From the NCBI GenBank assembly GCA_018607785.1, contig JABBAU010000051.1, positions 40,346-76,495 on the forward strand: 36,150 nucleotides of DNA, written 5' to 3'. Of the stretch, positions 10,558 through 18,414 are shown one piece after another. How positions within the stretch are numbered: the stretch's first letter is position 1; each line of letters opens with the position of its first letter. Made by a program: the position numbers and the translations under genes. The notes below the pieces were generated by a model, which did no database searches, was not told the origin of the DNA, and saw only the letters and a list, made by a program, of their open reading frames with translations. Origin of the DNA: Methylobacillus sp. Its GTDB lineage: Bacteria > Pseudomonadota > Gammaproteobacteria > Burkholderiales > Methylophilaceae.

Positions 10558-11480
10558 AAAATATTTTAATCTCTGGATCTTTGGCATACGATTCAATCAT
10601 GGTCTTTAATGATTATTTTAAAAATCATATTCTTCCTGATCAAATCCACAAGCTCAGTGTTTCTTTTTTTGTGCCAGAGCTTAAAAGAAATTTTGGTGGT
10701 ACGGCAGGTAACATTGCCTACAACTTATCTCTAATGAATTCAAATGCAATTGTTATGGCAACCGTAGGTGAGGATTTTACTTCTTATGAAAAGAGGTTAA
10801 GTAAATTTGATGTGATACAAGATTATGTCAAAATTATTCCAGAAAGCTTGACTGCGCAGGCTTACATCACTACAGATTTAGATGATAATCAAATCACCGC
10901 CTTTCATCCAGGAGCTATGATGGAATCACATCAAAATTCCATACTCAATATTGAAGAGAAGGTTGATTTAGCAATCATTGCACCTGCAGGCAAAGAAGGA
11001 ATGATTAAACACGCAGAAGAGTGTTTTGAGAGAAAAATTCCTTTTATTTTTGATCCTGGACAAGGCCTTCCAATGTTTAACAAAGATGAACTAAATACCT
11101 TTATCAATCAAGCGACCTATGTCGCAGTTAATGATTATGAAGCAGAGCTTTTAATGAAGGTCTCAGAATTAAGCCTAACTGACATTCAAAATAAAGTTGA
11201 TGCATTAATTGTTACCAAAGGTGCACAGGGCTCAGAGATTTATACAGATAAAAAAATTATCATTGATCCAATTTTGGCTGATACCCCAATAGATCCTACC
11301 GGCTGTGGAGATGCCTATCGGGCTGGGTTGTTGTATGGAGTTGTGAATAATCTGACTTGGGAAGAAACCGGAAAACTTGCCTCAGTGATGGGTAGTATAA
11401 AAATTAAAACTCAAGGAGCACAAAACCATAACCCTTCAATTCCAGAAATTGAAGGGTTATACGGTAAAAAGTTAATTTAG
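10554..11480 (+). CDS. PfkB-family carbohydrate/nucleoside kinase (ribokinase/adenosine kinase-like)
   Basis: NFGGTAGNIAYNLSLM motif and C-terminal DPTGCGDAYRAGLLYGV (PfkB signature 2). ATG overlaps the HemJ stop (ATGA). Confidence 0.92.
   Translation: MKNILISGSLAYDSIMVFNDYFKNHILPDQIHKLSVSFFVPELKRNFGGTAGNIAYNLSLMNSNAIVMATVGEDFTSYEKRLSKFDVIQDYVKIIPESLTAQAYITTDLDDNQITAFHPGAMMESHQNSILNIEEKVDLAIIAPAGKEGMIKHAEECFERKIPFIFDPGQGLPMFNKDELNTFINQATYVAVNDYEAELLMKVSELSLTDIQNKVDALIVTKGAQGSEIYTDKKIIIDPILADTPIDPTGCGDAYRAGLLYGVVNNLTWEETGKLASVMGSIKIKTQGAQNHNPSIPEIEGLYGKKLI
11428..11460. repeat. Perfect 14-bp inverted repeat (hairpin) inside the pfkB-like 3' coding end
   Basis: ATAACCCTTCAATT-CCAGA-AATTGAAGGGTTAT; 12 nt from the convergent apaH stop. 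Confidence 0.85.
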
Positions 11481-12284
11481 ATCTTTTTTATTAATATCAA
11501 CAGCTTGAATATTATTGTCTTCTAATGATATAGCGGTTAGTTTTTTTCCCCATACACATGCCGAATCAATTGAAACTCCATAAGGATGCTGATAAACCCC
11601 AATGGCTGACCAATGCCCAGATATTATCTTTTTATCTCTTTTAAAATTAGACTTAAAATCAAACCATGGCTTTAGAGTAGGAGGAAGGTCAAGTAACCCT
11701 CCGTTATAAACAAAGTCTAATGCTTGCTCTTTATTCAAACAGCGCATACGTGTCATAGAATTTATCGTAAATCGCATTTTTTCTTCCATTTTTAAATCAT
11801 CACGCCATTTATCAGGACTATTGCCATACATATTTTGAAAAAAATTTTCAGGATCTGATTGCATCATCATGCATGTCTCTTTTGCATATTGATTTGCATC
11901 ATCTATCGACCAGCAAGGATGAATACCTGCATGAACGAGAATATGTTTTTTATCTAAAAATAATAGGGGCCATGAAAGAACCCAATCTACGAGTTGATTA
12001 ATTTTTTTGGAGTTTAGTAAATAACTTAACGTATCTTTTTGATTAAAATTTCTTTGATTGAAAAAAACAGCAAGGAAATGTAGATCGTGATTTCCTAAGA
12101 CAATTTTTATATTTTTTTGATTTTCATAACACCATAAAAGAGTTTCTAAGGAGAATTTTCCACGATTTACAATATCACCAACCAGCCATAAATCATCATG
12201 CCTTGAGTTAAATGATATTTTATCTAAAAGGTCTTGAAAAGAGTAAAAGCAACCTTGAATATCGCCAATCGCATAGGTTGCCAT
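11472..12284 (-). CDS. apaH: Bis(5'-nucleosyl)-tetraphosphatase, symmetrical
   Basis: MATYAIGDIQGCFYSFQDLLD...LVGDIVNRGKFSLETL...VLGNHDLHFLAV and HAGIHPCW; ApaH signature. Confidence 0.95.
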   Translation of the reverse strand: MATYAIGDIQGCFYSFQDLLDKISFNSRHDDLWLVGDIVNRGKFSLETLLWCYENQKNIKIVLGNHDLHFLAVFFNQRNFNQKDTLSYLLNSKKINQLVDWVLSWPLLFLDKKHILVHAGIHPCWSIDDANQYAKETCMMMQSDPENFFQNMYGNSPDKWRDDLKMEEKMRFTINSMTRMRCLNKEQALDFVYNGGLLDLPPTLKPWFDFKSNFKRDKKIISGHWSAIGVYQHPYGVSIDSACVWGKKLTAISLEDNNIQAVDINKKDLN

Positions 12285-12298
12285 TTATTTTCAACTCT

Positions 12299-12790
12299 TT
12301 ATAAATTGCCACCAGATTCATTAGCCATCCAAATAACAGCTGCAGCAACCTCTTCATCAGATAGTGATGGATTACCGCCCTTGGCAGGCATTGTTCTGAT
12401 CCCATTAATTGCGTTATTTACAAGCATTTCTTTACCTTGAGCAATTCTCGCTGTCCATTGGTCTTTATCGCCAATTTTTGGAGAATTCATAATGCCTGCT
12501 GCATGACACAACGCACAATTTTTTTGAGCAATTTTCTCACCAGAGATAGTCCCACTATCTCCAGACTTTTCTGTGGATGCTTCAGCAACTTTAACTTCAG
12601 CTACAGGTGTAACATCTGCCTCAGCAACTTTCTCTTCAACCACGGTATTCTCAACAACCTTTGTTGAAGCTTCTTCAGGTGCTTGGCTTTTTGTTGCTGC
12701 AACAATAACAACCATAGCAAAAATAAAGCTACCTACAACAACACCTACTGTTTCTATAACGCTTCTTAAATGACTATTTTCTTTACTCAT
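12299..12790 (-). CDS. Membrane-anchored cytochrome c5-type protein
   Basis: N-terminal TM helix, acidic Val/Ala/Glu-rich linker, NCALCHAAGIMNSPKIGDKDQWTARIAQG...MPAKGGNPSLSDEEVAAAVIWM (CxxCH plus Met ligand). Confidence 0.92.
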   Translation of the reverse strand: MSKENSHLRSVIETVGVVVGSFIFAMVVIVAATKSQAPEEASTKVVENTVVEEKVAEADVTPVAEVKVAEASTEKSGDSGTISGEKIAQKNCALCHAAGIMNSPKIGDKDQWTARIAQGKEMLVNNAINGIRTMPAKGGNPSLSDEEVAAAVIWMANESGGNL

Positions 12791-12810
12791 GAATCCCTCT
12801 CTAACGAATG

Positions 12811-13722
12811 TTAAATAAAAATAAATTTATAGTAATGGTCGACCAAAAGGGCCGTAAATATTAAACTCAAATATAAAATTGAATAATTGAATGTTTTTTT
12901 TGATAGTTTATCAGAATAATTACGATACAACACAACAACATAATAAAGAAATATTGCGTTTAATATTGTTGCAAAGAATAAATAAATAAGACCTGTCATG
13001 CCAACACTAAAAGGCATTAAGGTAACTATTGTTAAAATAATTGTGTATAAAACAATGTGTAATAAGGTAAATTTTTCTCCATGCGTTACGGGTAACATAG
13101 GAATACCGACTTTTGCATATTCGTCTCTTCGATAGAGTGCGAGAGCCCAAAAATGAGGCGGTGTCCAACAAAAAATAATTAAAAAAAGGATCCAAGCCTC
13201 AGGTGAAAGTTGATTATTAACTGCGGCCCATCCAAGAACTGGCGGCATTGCTCCTGAAGCACCTCCGATAACTATATTCATAGGTGTTGCGGGTTTCAAA
13301 AAAACTGTATAGATAGCTGCGTAGGCAAAAAAGGTAATAAGCGTCAGCCACATTGTAAGAAAATTTACAAAAAAGAAAAGGATTGCTAACCCTGCCATCC
13401 CAAGAATTGAGGCTAGAACAAATGTTTCATACTGTGAAATTTTTCCTGTGCCCAGAGGCCTAGCTCTGGTTCTTGCCATTTTGGTATCAATAGCTTCCTC
13501 AATAAGGCAATTGAATGCAGCAGCAGCGCCTGCAACAAAACCAATGCCTAAGATTCCTGAAAATAAAATATCCCATGGAACCATCCCTGGTGTACTTAAA
13601 AACATACCAATAACGGCAGTAAAAACAATCAATGAGTTAACTCTTAATTTACATAAGGTCAAAAAACTCTTAATTTTTTTTCCGTTTATTTGGAAAGTTT
13701 TATTTTCAATTACTCTAGCCAT
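12811..13722 (-). CDS. ctaB: Protoheme IX farnesyltransferase (heme O synthase)
   Basis: UbiA family motif AAFNCLIEEAIDTKMARTRARPLGTG; TPPHFWALALYRRDEYAKVGIPMLPVTHGE. Confidence 0.95.
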   Translation of the reverse strand: MARVIENKTFQINGKKIKSFLTLCKLRVNSLIVFTAVIGMFLSTPGMVPWDILFSGILGIGFVAGAAAAFNCLIEEAIDTKMARTRARPLGTGKISQYETFVLASILGMAGLAILFFFVNFLTMWLTLITFFAYAAIYTVFLKPATPMNIVIGGASGAMPPVLGWAAVNNQLSPEAWILFLIIFCWTPPHFWALALYRRDEYAKVGIPMLPVTHGEKFTLLHIVLYTIILTIVTLMPFSVGMTGLIYLFFATILNAIFLYYVVVLYRNYSDKLSKKTFNYSILYLSLIFTALLVDHYYKFIFI

Positions 13723-14704
13723 ACTTAGGTGTAATTCTTGAATTAATAATCACCGTTATTATAACTAATAAAGCAGCTCCAAGGTTGTGCATTGTTGCAA
13801 GTGCTAGTGGCAAGTGAAGCAATAAATTAAGCACCCCAATAATAAATTGAAAACTGATGACGATCACTAAAAGGTTCCTATATAAGTTACACGACTTAAA
13901 CTTCGACATTAAATAGATGATATATAAAAAATATGAGACAAAGATGAAGGCTCCTATTCTATGTATCCATTGGATAGCTTGCAAAGCTTGAAGCGTTAAC
14001 GCATCTCCTTGAGCTGTCATACCTAATTCTCGCCACAATGTGAATCCATTACTGAAGTCCATTGGTGGTATCAATTCTCCATGACAAGTTGGGAAGTCAG
14101 TGCAGGCCAAAGCAGCATAATTTGTACTAGTCCAGCCACCCAAAAATATTTGGATAAATAAAATTACTAAGGAAAATCTTATTAATTTCTGTGAGATTGG
14201 TTTTAAGGTAATTAATGTATCACTCACTGACCCCCAATGGCGATGAGTAATATAAGTTAACAATCCAAGAGTTGTCATTCCTCCAAGCAAATGAAGCGAA
14301 ACTATAATTGGCATAAGTAGCTCGGTAACAGTCCACATCCCCAACATTCCTTGGGCAATTACAAGGCCTAATAAACCATAAACTAGGGAAGGACGCACAT
14401 TTATATCATTCTTGTTTTTATAAGCCAAGAAGGCTAATGAAAGAATCATCAATCCAAGAATAGCTGCGATATATCGATGAATCATTTCTATCCAAGCTTT
14501 CCCTTTATCAATTATACTATTAGGATAATTAGCCTGTGCTTCTTCAATTGCTGCAACACTTTCGGGAACAGTTAGCGTTCCATAACAACCTGGCCAATCT
14601 GGGCAACCCAATCCTGCATCAGTTAATCTTACATAAGCACCAAAAACTACTACACATAAAGCAAGAATTGTAGCTCCTAATACTAGATTCTTGAACCAAA
14701 CCAT
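13715..14704 (-). CDS. ctaA: Heme A synthase
   Basis: GAYVRLTDAGLGCPDWPGCYG; WIEMIHRYIAAILG; LQAIQWIHRIGAFIF; CtaA family. Confidence 0.95.
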   Translation of the reverse strand: MVWFKNLVLGATILALCVVVFGAYVRLTDAGLGCPDWPGCYGTLTVPESVAAIEEAQANYPNSIIDKGKAWIEMIHRYIAAILGLMILSLAFLAYKNKNDINVRPSLVYGLLGLVIAQGMLGMWTVTELLMPIIVSLHLLGGMTTLGLLTYITHRHWGSVSDTLITLKPISQKLIRFSLVILFIQIFLGGWTSTNYAALACTDFPTCHGELIPPMDFSNGFTLWRELGMTAQGDALTLQALQAIQWIHRIGAFIFVSYFLYIIYLMSKFKSCNLYRNLLVIVISFQFIIGVLNLLLHLPLALATMHNLGAALLVIITVIINSRITPKYG

Positions 14705-14773
14705 AAAAAATCCCTCAAAAAATATATTGTTAATCAGCTATAATTTATTTTTAATACTCTTTTATCATCTAAA

Positions 14774-15259
14774 TTGAAAAATAATAAAATTCTATCTATT
14801 TTTTTAATCATGTTTGTTGGCGTCATTTTGTTTATAAGCCTCCAAACCAGCCCCATAAAAAATCTAAAAATGATTACCATTGATGGCACAGAAATTACTT
14901 CAGAGCACCTAAATGGTAAGCTTACACTTATAAATTTCTGGGCAACCGATTGCCCAGGTTGTATCAATGAAATGCCAGCCCTCATCCAAACTTACAAACA
15001 ATACAAAAACAAAGGTTTAGAAGTTATCGCCGTTGCAATGTATTACGATCCACCCAGTCGAGTCATCAGTTATGCTAAAAATAATGAACTGCCCTTTCCT
15101 GTTGTTCTTGATTCAAATAAAGAAATCATGAATAAATTTAACAATATAAAATTAACACCAACATCAGTTATTCTTGACCAAAATGGCTACATTATTAACA
15201 CCATTATTGGAGAAATTAACTTTAAAGACTTCAACGAAACTCTCGATAAACTACTTTAA
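14774..15259 (+). CDS. TlpA-like thioredoxin-fold protein, membrane-anchored (TTG start)
   Basis: N-terminal TM helix, LINFWATDCPGCINEMPALIQTYKQYKNKGLEVIAVAMYYDP...FPVVLDSNKEIMNKFNNIKLTPTSVILDQNG. Confidence 0.88.
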   Translation: MKNNKILSIFLIMFVGVILFISLQTSPIKNLKMITIDGTEITSEHLNGKLTLINFWATDCPGCINEMPALIQTYKQYKNKGLEVIAVAMYYDPPSRVISYAKNNELPFPVVLDSNKEIMNKFNNIKLTPTSVILDQNGYIINTIIGEINFKDFNETLDKLL

Positions 15260-15262
15260 CTC

Positions 15263-15844
15263 CTACTTCTGATTCTTAATAAGTCTCTCAATATCCTTTA
15301 TAGTTCCCATGGGATTATCATCTTGAGGATATTTCATCATTAAAAAACCGTATGGATCAATTAGATAAGTCGCTTTTAAATCCAAGCCAGCGTAATCATT
15401 AAATTTTTTAATTAATCTGTTGTAATCTCTGCTTGTTGGATCAATATATTTTTGGCCATTAAATGAATTGGTATATTGGCTCCATTGCTGCTTATTTTTT
15501 GAAACTAAAAGACGGTCAACTTTATCTCTGTCTTTTCCTAATGCAAGCCTTATTTGTCTTAGTTGATATAGCTTATCCTCGCATAACTGATTACATTCAT
15601 TTTCAACAAAAAATAAAAGTGTCCATTTTCCATTTATTGATTCAATAGTTTTACTTTTTAAATTAAATACTTCAGGCTCCCCTAAAGGTATAACAGGAGA
15701 AATAAGTTCTCCTTTCTGAGTACCTCCGTCTCCCTTTTTAAAATCAGAAAAGAAAACCAAGTACCAACTCACCAAGATGGGTATTATAAATACCAATGCT
15801 ACGCCCAAAAGAATTAATCTAGATCTTAATATCTTACTTTCCAT
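15263..15844 (-). CDS. Sco-like membrane protein of the cytochrome oxidase locus
   Basis: N-terminal TM; thioredoxin-like core with WTLLFFVENECNQLCEDKLYQLRQIRLALGKDRDKV...ATYLIDPYGFLMMKY. Lies between surf1 and ctaA. Confidence 0.75.
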   Translation of the reverse strand: MESKILRSRLILLGVALVFIIPILVSWYLVFFSDFKKGDGGTQKGELISPVIPLGEPEVFNLKSKTIESINGKWTLLFFVENECNQLCEDKLYQLRQIRLALGKDRDKVDRLLVSKNKQQWSQYTNSFNGQKYIDPTSRDYNRLIKKFNDYAGLDLKATYLIDPYGFLMMKYPQDDNPMGTIKDIERLIKNQK

Positions 15845-16574
15845 TTGCTTTCCTAGTCATACTTAGCCTTATAAAAATAATTAAGAGGGTGATGGCAAAT
15901 GCAAACCATTGAAAAGCATAGCCATAATTTTTTTCAGAGTCTGGCGCAGGAAGTTTAAAATTTCCATAAAACTCCTTATCAATAATTGGATCAAGATAAA
16001 TCATGTAAGGTAGGACATTTGCTGAGAGAAAATAATTCAACTCTGAAACTTCAAGTCTTTGAAATCTAAAAATTTGTGAATTAAGTGTCTCAATATTGTT
16101 ATTGCCCAATTTTATGCCACTTACAGGAAAATCTGCTATGTGACCTTTAAGGTTCTGGTTGCCAGAAATAGTATTAATATTTGGTATTGTCTCTCGATTT
16201 TTTAAATTTGGATACCAACCTCTATTTACTAGCACAATCAATTCTGAATCCTCAATTTTTAGTGGAGTAATAATATTAAACCCTGCATTTTGATTAAAGA
16301 TTTGGTTATCTAATATAATGTTTTGATTATTTAAAAATGTGCCATCAAGTTCTACTTTTCTCCAAAGTAACGATGTCTTTTCGTCAAGCGCATTAAATTT
16401 ATTCAGAACGATTGGTACTTCTTTTTGTCTGTCTGTATAGTTAGTATTAAGGTTGTTTTTTTGGTCCGCTCTATCAATTTGCCAAAAGCCTAGGATGATA
16501 AAACAACAAAATGAGACTACGAATATTATCGTAGGTATTAATTTAAAATTGTAATTATAATTATTTAAAAACAT
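15834..16574 (-). CDS. SURF1 family cytochrome oxidase assembly protein
   Basis: Terminal TM helices; LGFWQIDRADQK; VLVNRGWYPNLKNR; NYGYAFQWFAFAITLLIIFI. Confidence 0.93.
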   Translation of the reverse strand: MFLNNYNYNFKLIPTIIFVVSFCCFIILGFWQIDRADQKNNLNTNYTDRQKEVPIVLNKFNALDEKTSLLWRKVELDGTFLNNQNIILDNQIFNQNAGFNIITPLKIEDSELIVLVNRGWYPNLKNRETIPNINTISGNQNLKGHIADFPVSGIKLGNNNIETLNSQIFRFQRLEVSELNYFLSANVLPYMIYLDPIIDKEFYGNFKLPAPDSEKNYGYAFQWFAFAITLLIIFIRLSMTRKANGK

Positions 16575-16595
16575 AGCTAACCTTGGGAGGTTTGA

Positions 16596-16811
16596 TTGGA
16601 AATTGCATCTATATATAAGTTCATAGTTTTGTTACTTCTTATTGTTATATTACTTTCACTGACTCGAGGGCTTCATTTTTTAATAAAGGATGATGACAAA
16701 TCCCTAAATATGGTTAAATCACTTACCGTAAGAATTGTATTATCAGTTCTTTTGTTTGTTTTATTATTCTTTGGGTTCTATATGGGTTGGTTATCACCCA
16801 ATCATCTATAA
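16596..16811 (+). CDS. Small two-TM protein (DUF2909-like)
   Basis: 71 aa, two TM segments, DDDKSLNMVKSLTVRIVLSVLLFVLLFFGFYMGWLSPN; occupies the usual position opposite the coxC/surf1 genes in betaproteobacterial oxidase loci. Confidence 0.78.
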   Translation: MEIASIYKFIVLLLLIVILLSLTRGLHFLIKDDDKSLNMVKSLTVRIVLSVLLFVLLFFGFYMGWLSPNHL

Positions 16812-16843
16812 AAAAAGGTTACCTTTTAGATAACCTTTTTTTT
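16811..16843. terminator. Rho-independent, probably bidirectional terminator
   Basis: AAAAAAGGTTA-CCTTTTAGA-TAACCTTTTTT perfect stem with flanking A and T tracts, between convergent genes (DUF2909-like and ctaE). Confidence 0.9.
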
Positions 16844-16856
16844 AACTCTTAACTAC

Positions 16857-17735
16857 CTAGATCCAGTAAACAAAGATAAACAAACCGAGCCATACCACAT
16901 CAACAAAGTGCCAGTACCAAGCTACAGCTTCAAATGCAAAATGATCTTTTTTACTAAAATGTCCCTTAACTGAACGATACAAAATAACCGCCAACATCAA
17001 AGCTCCCATTGTCACATGAAAACCATGAAATCCAGTTAGCATATAAAAAGTTGATCCATAGATACCGCCTTTTAAAGTAAGATCTAATGCTTGATGCGCA
17101 TGAACATACTCATAAGCTTGAAACCCTACAAATATAATTCCTAAAAGAACAGTAGCAGCTAGCCATGTACATAAAGATTTACGATTATTTTTTTGAAGTG
17201 CCCAGTGCGCTAATGTCACAGTGACTCCGCTTGATAAAAGCAGTGCTGTGTTTAAAGCAGGTATTCCAAACGCGGGTATTACATTGGTGTATTGCGTATA
17301 TCTCGATGGATCTGGCATTACGTTCATTGGCCACGCAGCCTGGAAAGCTGGCCATAAAAATTCGTGAGTCCCATTATGCCCTCCCTGACCTTCACCACTT
17401 AACCATGGAATCGAAAACTCTCTAGCATAATAAAGAGCACCAAAAAAAGCGGCAAAAAACATAACTTCTGAGAGAATAAACCATCCCATTCCCATTCTAA
17501 AACTTACATCTACTTGTTTACTATATTTTCCTGCAAGACTTTCCTTAATGACATCCTTAAACCATCCATAAAACATATAAGTTACTGCAGCCAAGCCAAT
17601 TAGTAATATAAACTTCCCAATATCTCCACCATTAAACCAAACTGCACCACCTAAAAAAGATGTAAATAGTGCGAGAGTTGCAATAATTGGCCACTTACTG
17701 CCATCAGGTACGTAATAAACTTCTTGAGATGCCAT
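16857..17735 (-). CDS. ctaE: Cytochrome c oxidase subunit III
   Basis: FFAAFFGALYYAREFS, YEYVHAHQALDLTLKGGIYGSTFYMLTGFHGFHVTMGALML, AVAWYWHFVDVVWLGLFIFVYWI. Confidence 0.97.
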   Translation of the reverse strand: MASQEVYYVPDGSKWPIIATLALFTSFLGGAVWFNGGDIGKFILLIGLAAVTYMFYGWFKDVIKESLAGKYSKQVDVSFRMGMGWFILSEVMFFAAFFGALYYAREFSIPWLSGEGQGGHNGTHEFLWPAFQAAWPMNVMPDPSRYTQYTNVIPAFGIPALNTALLLSSGVTVTLAHWALQKNNRKSLCTWLAATVLLGIIFVGFQAYEYVHAHQALDLTLKGGIYGSTFYMLTGFHGFHVTMGALMLAVILYRSVKGHFSKKDHFAFEAVAWYWHFVDVVWLGLFIFVYWI

Positions 17736-17764
17736 AATTTTTCCTATCTAAATAGTTAAATAAT

Positions 17765-18298
17765 TTATTTCGCTGCTACCTTTTTTGCCCTAAAAAAAGT
17801 ATAAGACAAAGTTAAAGCAGTAACCTCCTCGGGTATATCTTTATCTACTTCAAACCTTACTACCATTTCCTTTACTTCACCAGGTTTTAATAACTGGTTT
17901 ATAAAACAAAAGCATTCAGCTTTTTTAAAATATAACGACGCAACTTGTGGAGAAACGCTCGGTATCGCTTGTCCTGTTACATCTCCATTATATAAGTTCT
18001 CAACGACATATGTAGCTTCATAAAACTTGCCTGGCTGAACATGCATAGTTTTCACATTTGATTTCAACTTCCAAGGCAGATCTCCATTTATATTTGAATC
18101 AAACCTTATTTTAACAATACGATCAGTTTTATATTCTTTTTTTACTTCACTTTCTACAACACGTATTGTTTTACCGTTTAACCCTGTAATTTTACAAAAA
18201 ACATCATACAAGGGCACCATGGCATAACCAAAACCAAACATTAACACTGTAACAATAAACAGTATAATAACCGTCTTTTTTGTTCCCTTGTTAGTCAT
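17765..18298 (-). CDS. ctaG: Cytochrome c oxidase assembly protein CtaG (Cox11 type); probable start at 18298 rather than 18340
   Basis: MTNKGTKKTVIILFIVTVLMFGFGYAMVPLYDVFCKITGLNGKT...FKKAECFCFINQLLKPGEVKEMVVRFEVD (Cox11). ATG at 18298 overlaps the stop of the upstream small ORF. Confidence 0.94.
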   Translation of the reverse strand: MTNKGTKKTVIILFIVTVLMFGFGYAMVPLYDVFCKITGLNGKTIRVVESEVKKEYKTDRIVKIRFDSNINGDLPWKLKSNVKTMHVQPGKFYEATYVVENLYNGDVTGQAIPSVSPQVASLYFKKAECFCFINQLLKPGEVKEMVVRFEVDKDIPEEVTALTLSYTFFRAKKVAAK

Positions 18299-18414
18299 TA
18301 AATAGCAAACATCAAAACAAATAAACCATAAAAAGAGCAAGCCATTATTCCTAGGATAATGGCAAGCCGCTTATTTTTTTTATTAATTTTTTCCTTCGTA
18401 TCAGACGATTTCAT
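18298..18414 (-). CDS. 38-aa single-TM protein, candidate cytochrome oxidase small assembly protein (not in the supplied ORF track)
   Basis: ATG-to-TAA frame: MKSSDTKEKINKKNKRLAIILGIMACSFYGLFVLMFAI*. Start overlaps ctaD stop and stop overlaps ctaG ATG (TAATG at both junctions). Confidence 0.82.
   Translation of the reverse strand: MKSSDTKEKINKKNKRLAIILGIMACSFYGLFVLMFAI

Noticed and set aside
12220-12773. ORFs 12220-12405, 12234-12440, 12437-12667 and 12573-12773 around cytochrome c5/apaH
   Set aside because: Shadow frames; the Ser/Thr/Ala-rich product of 12573-12773 is the antisense of the repetitive c5 linker.
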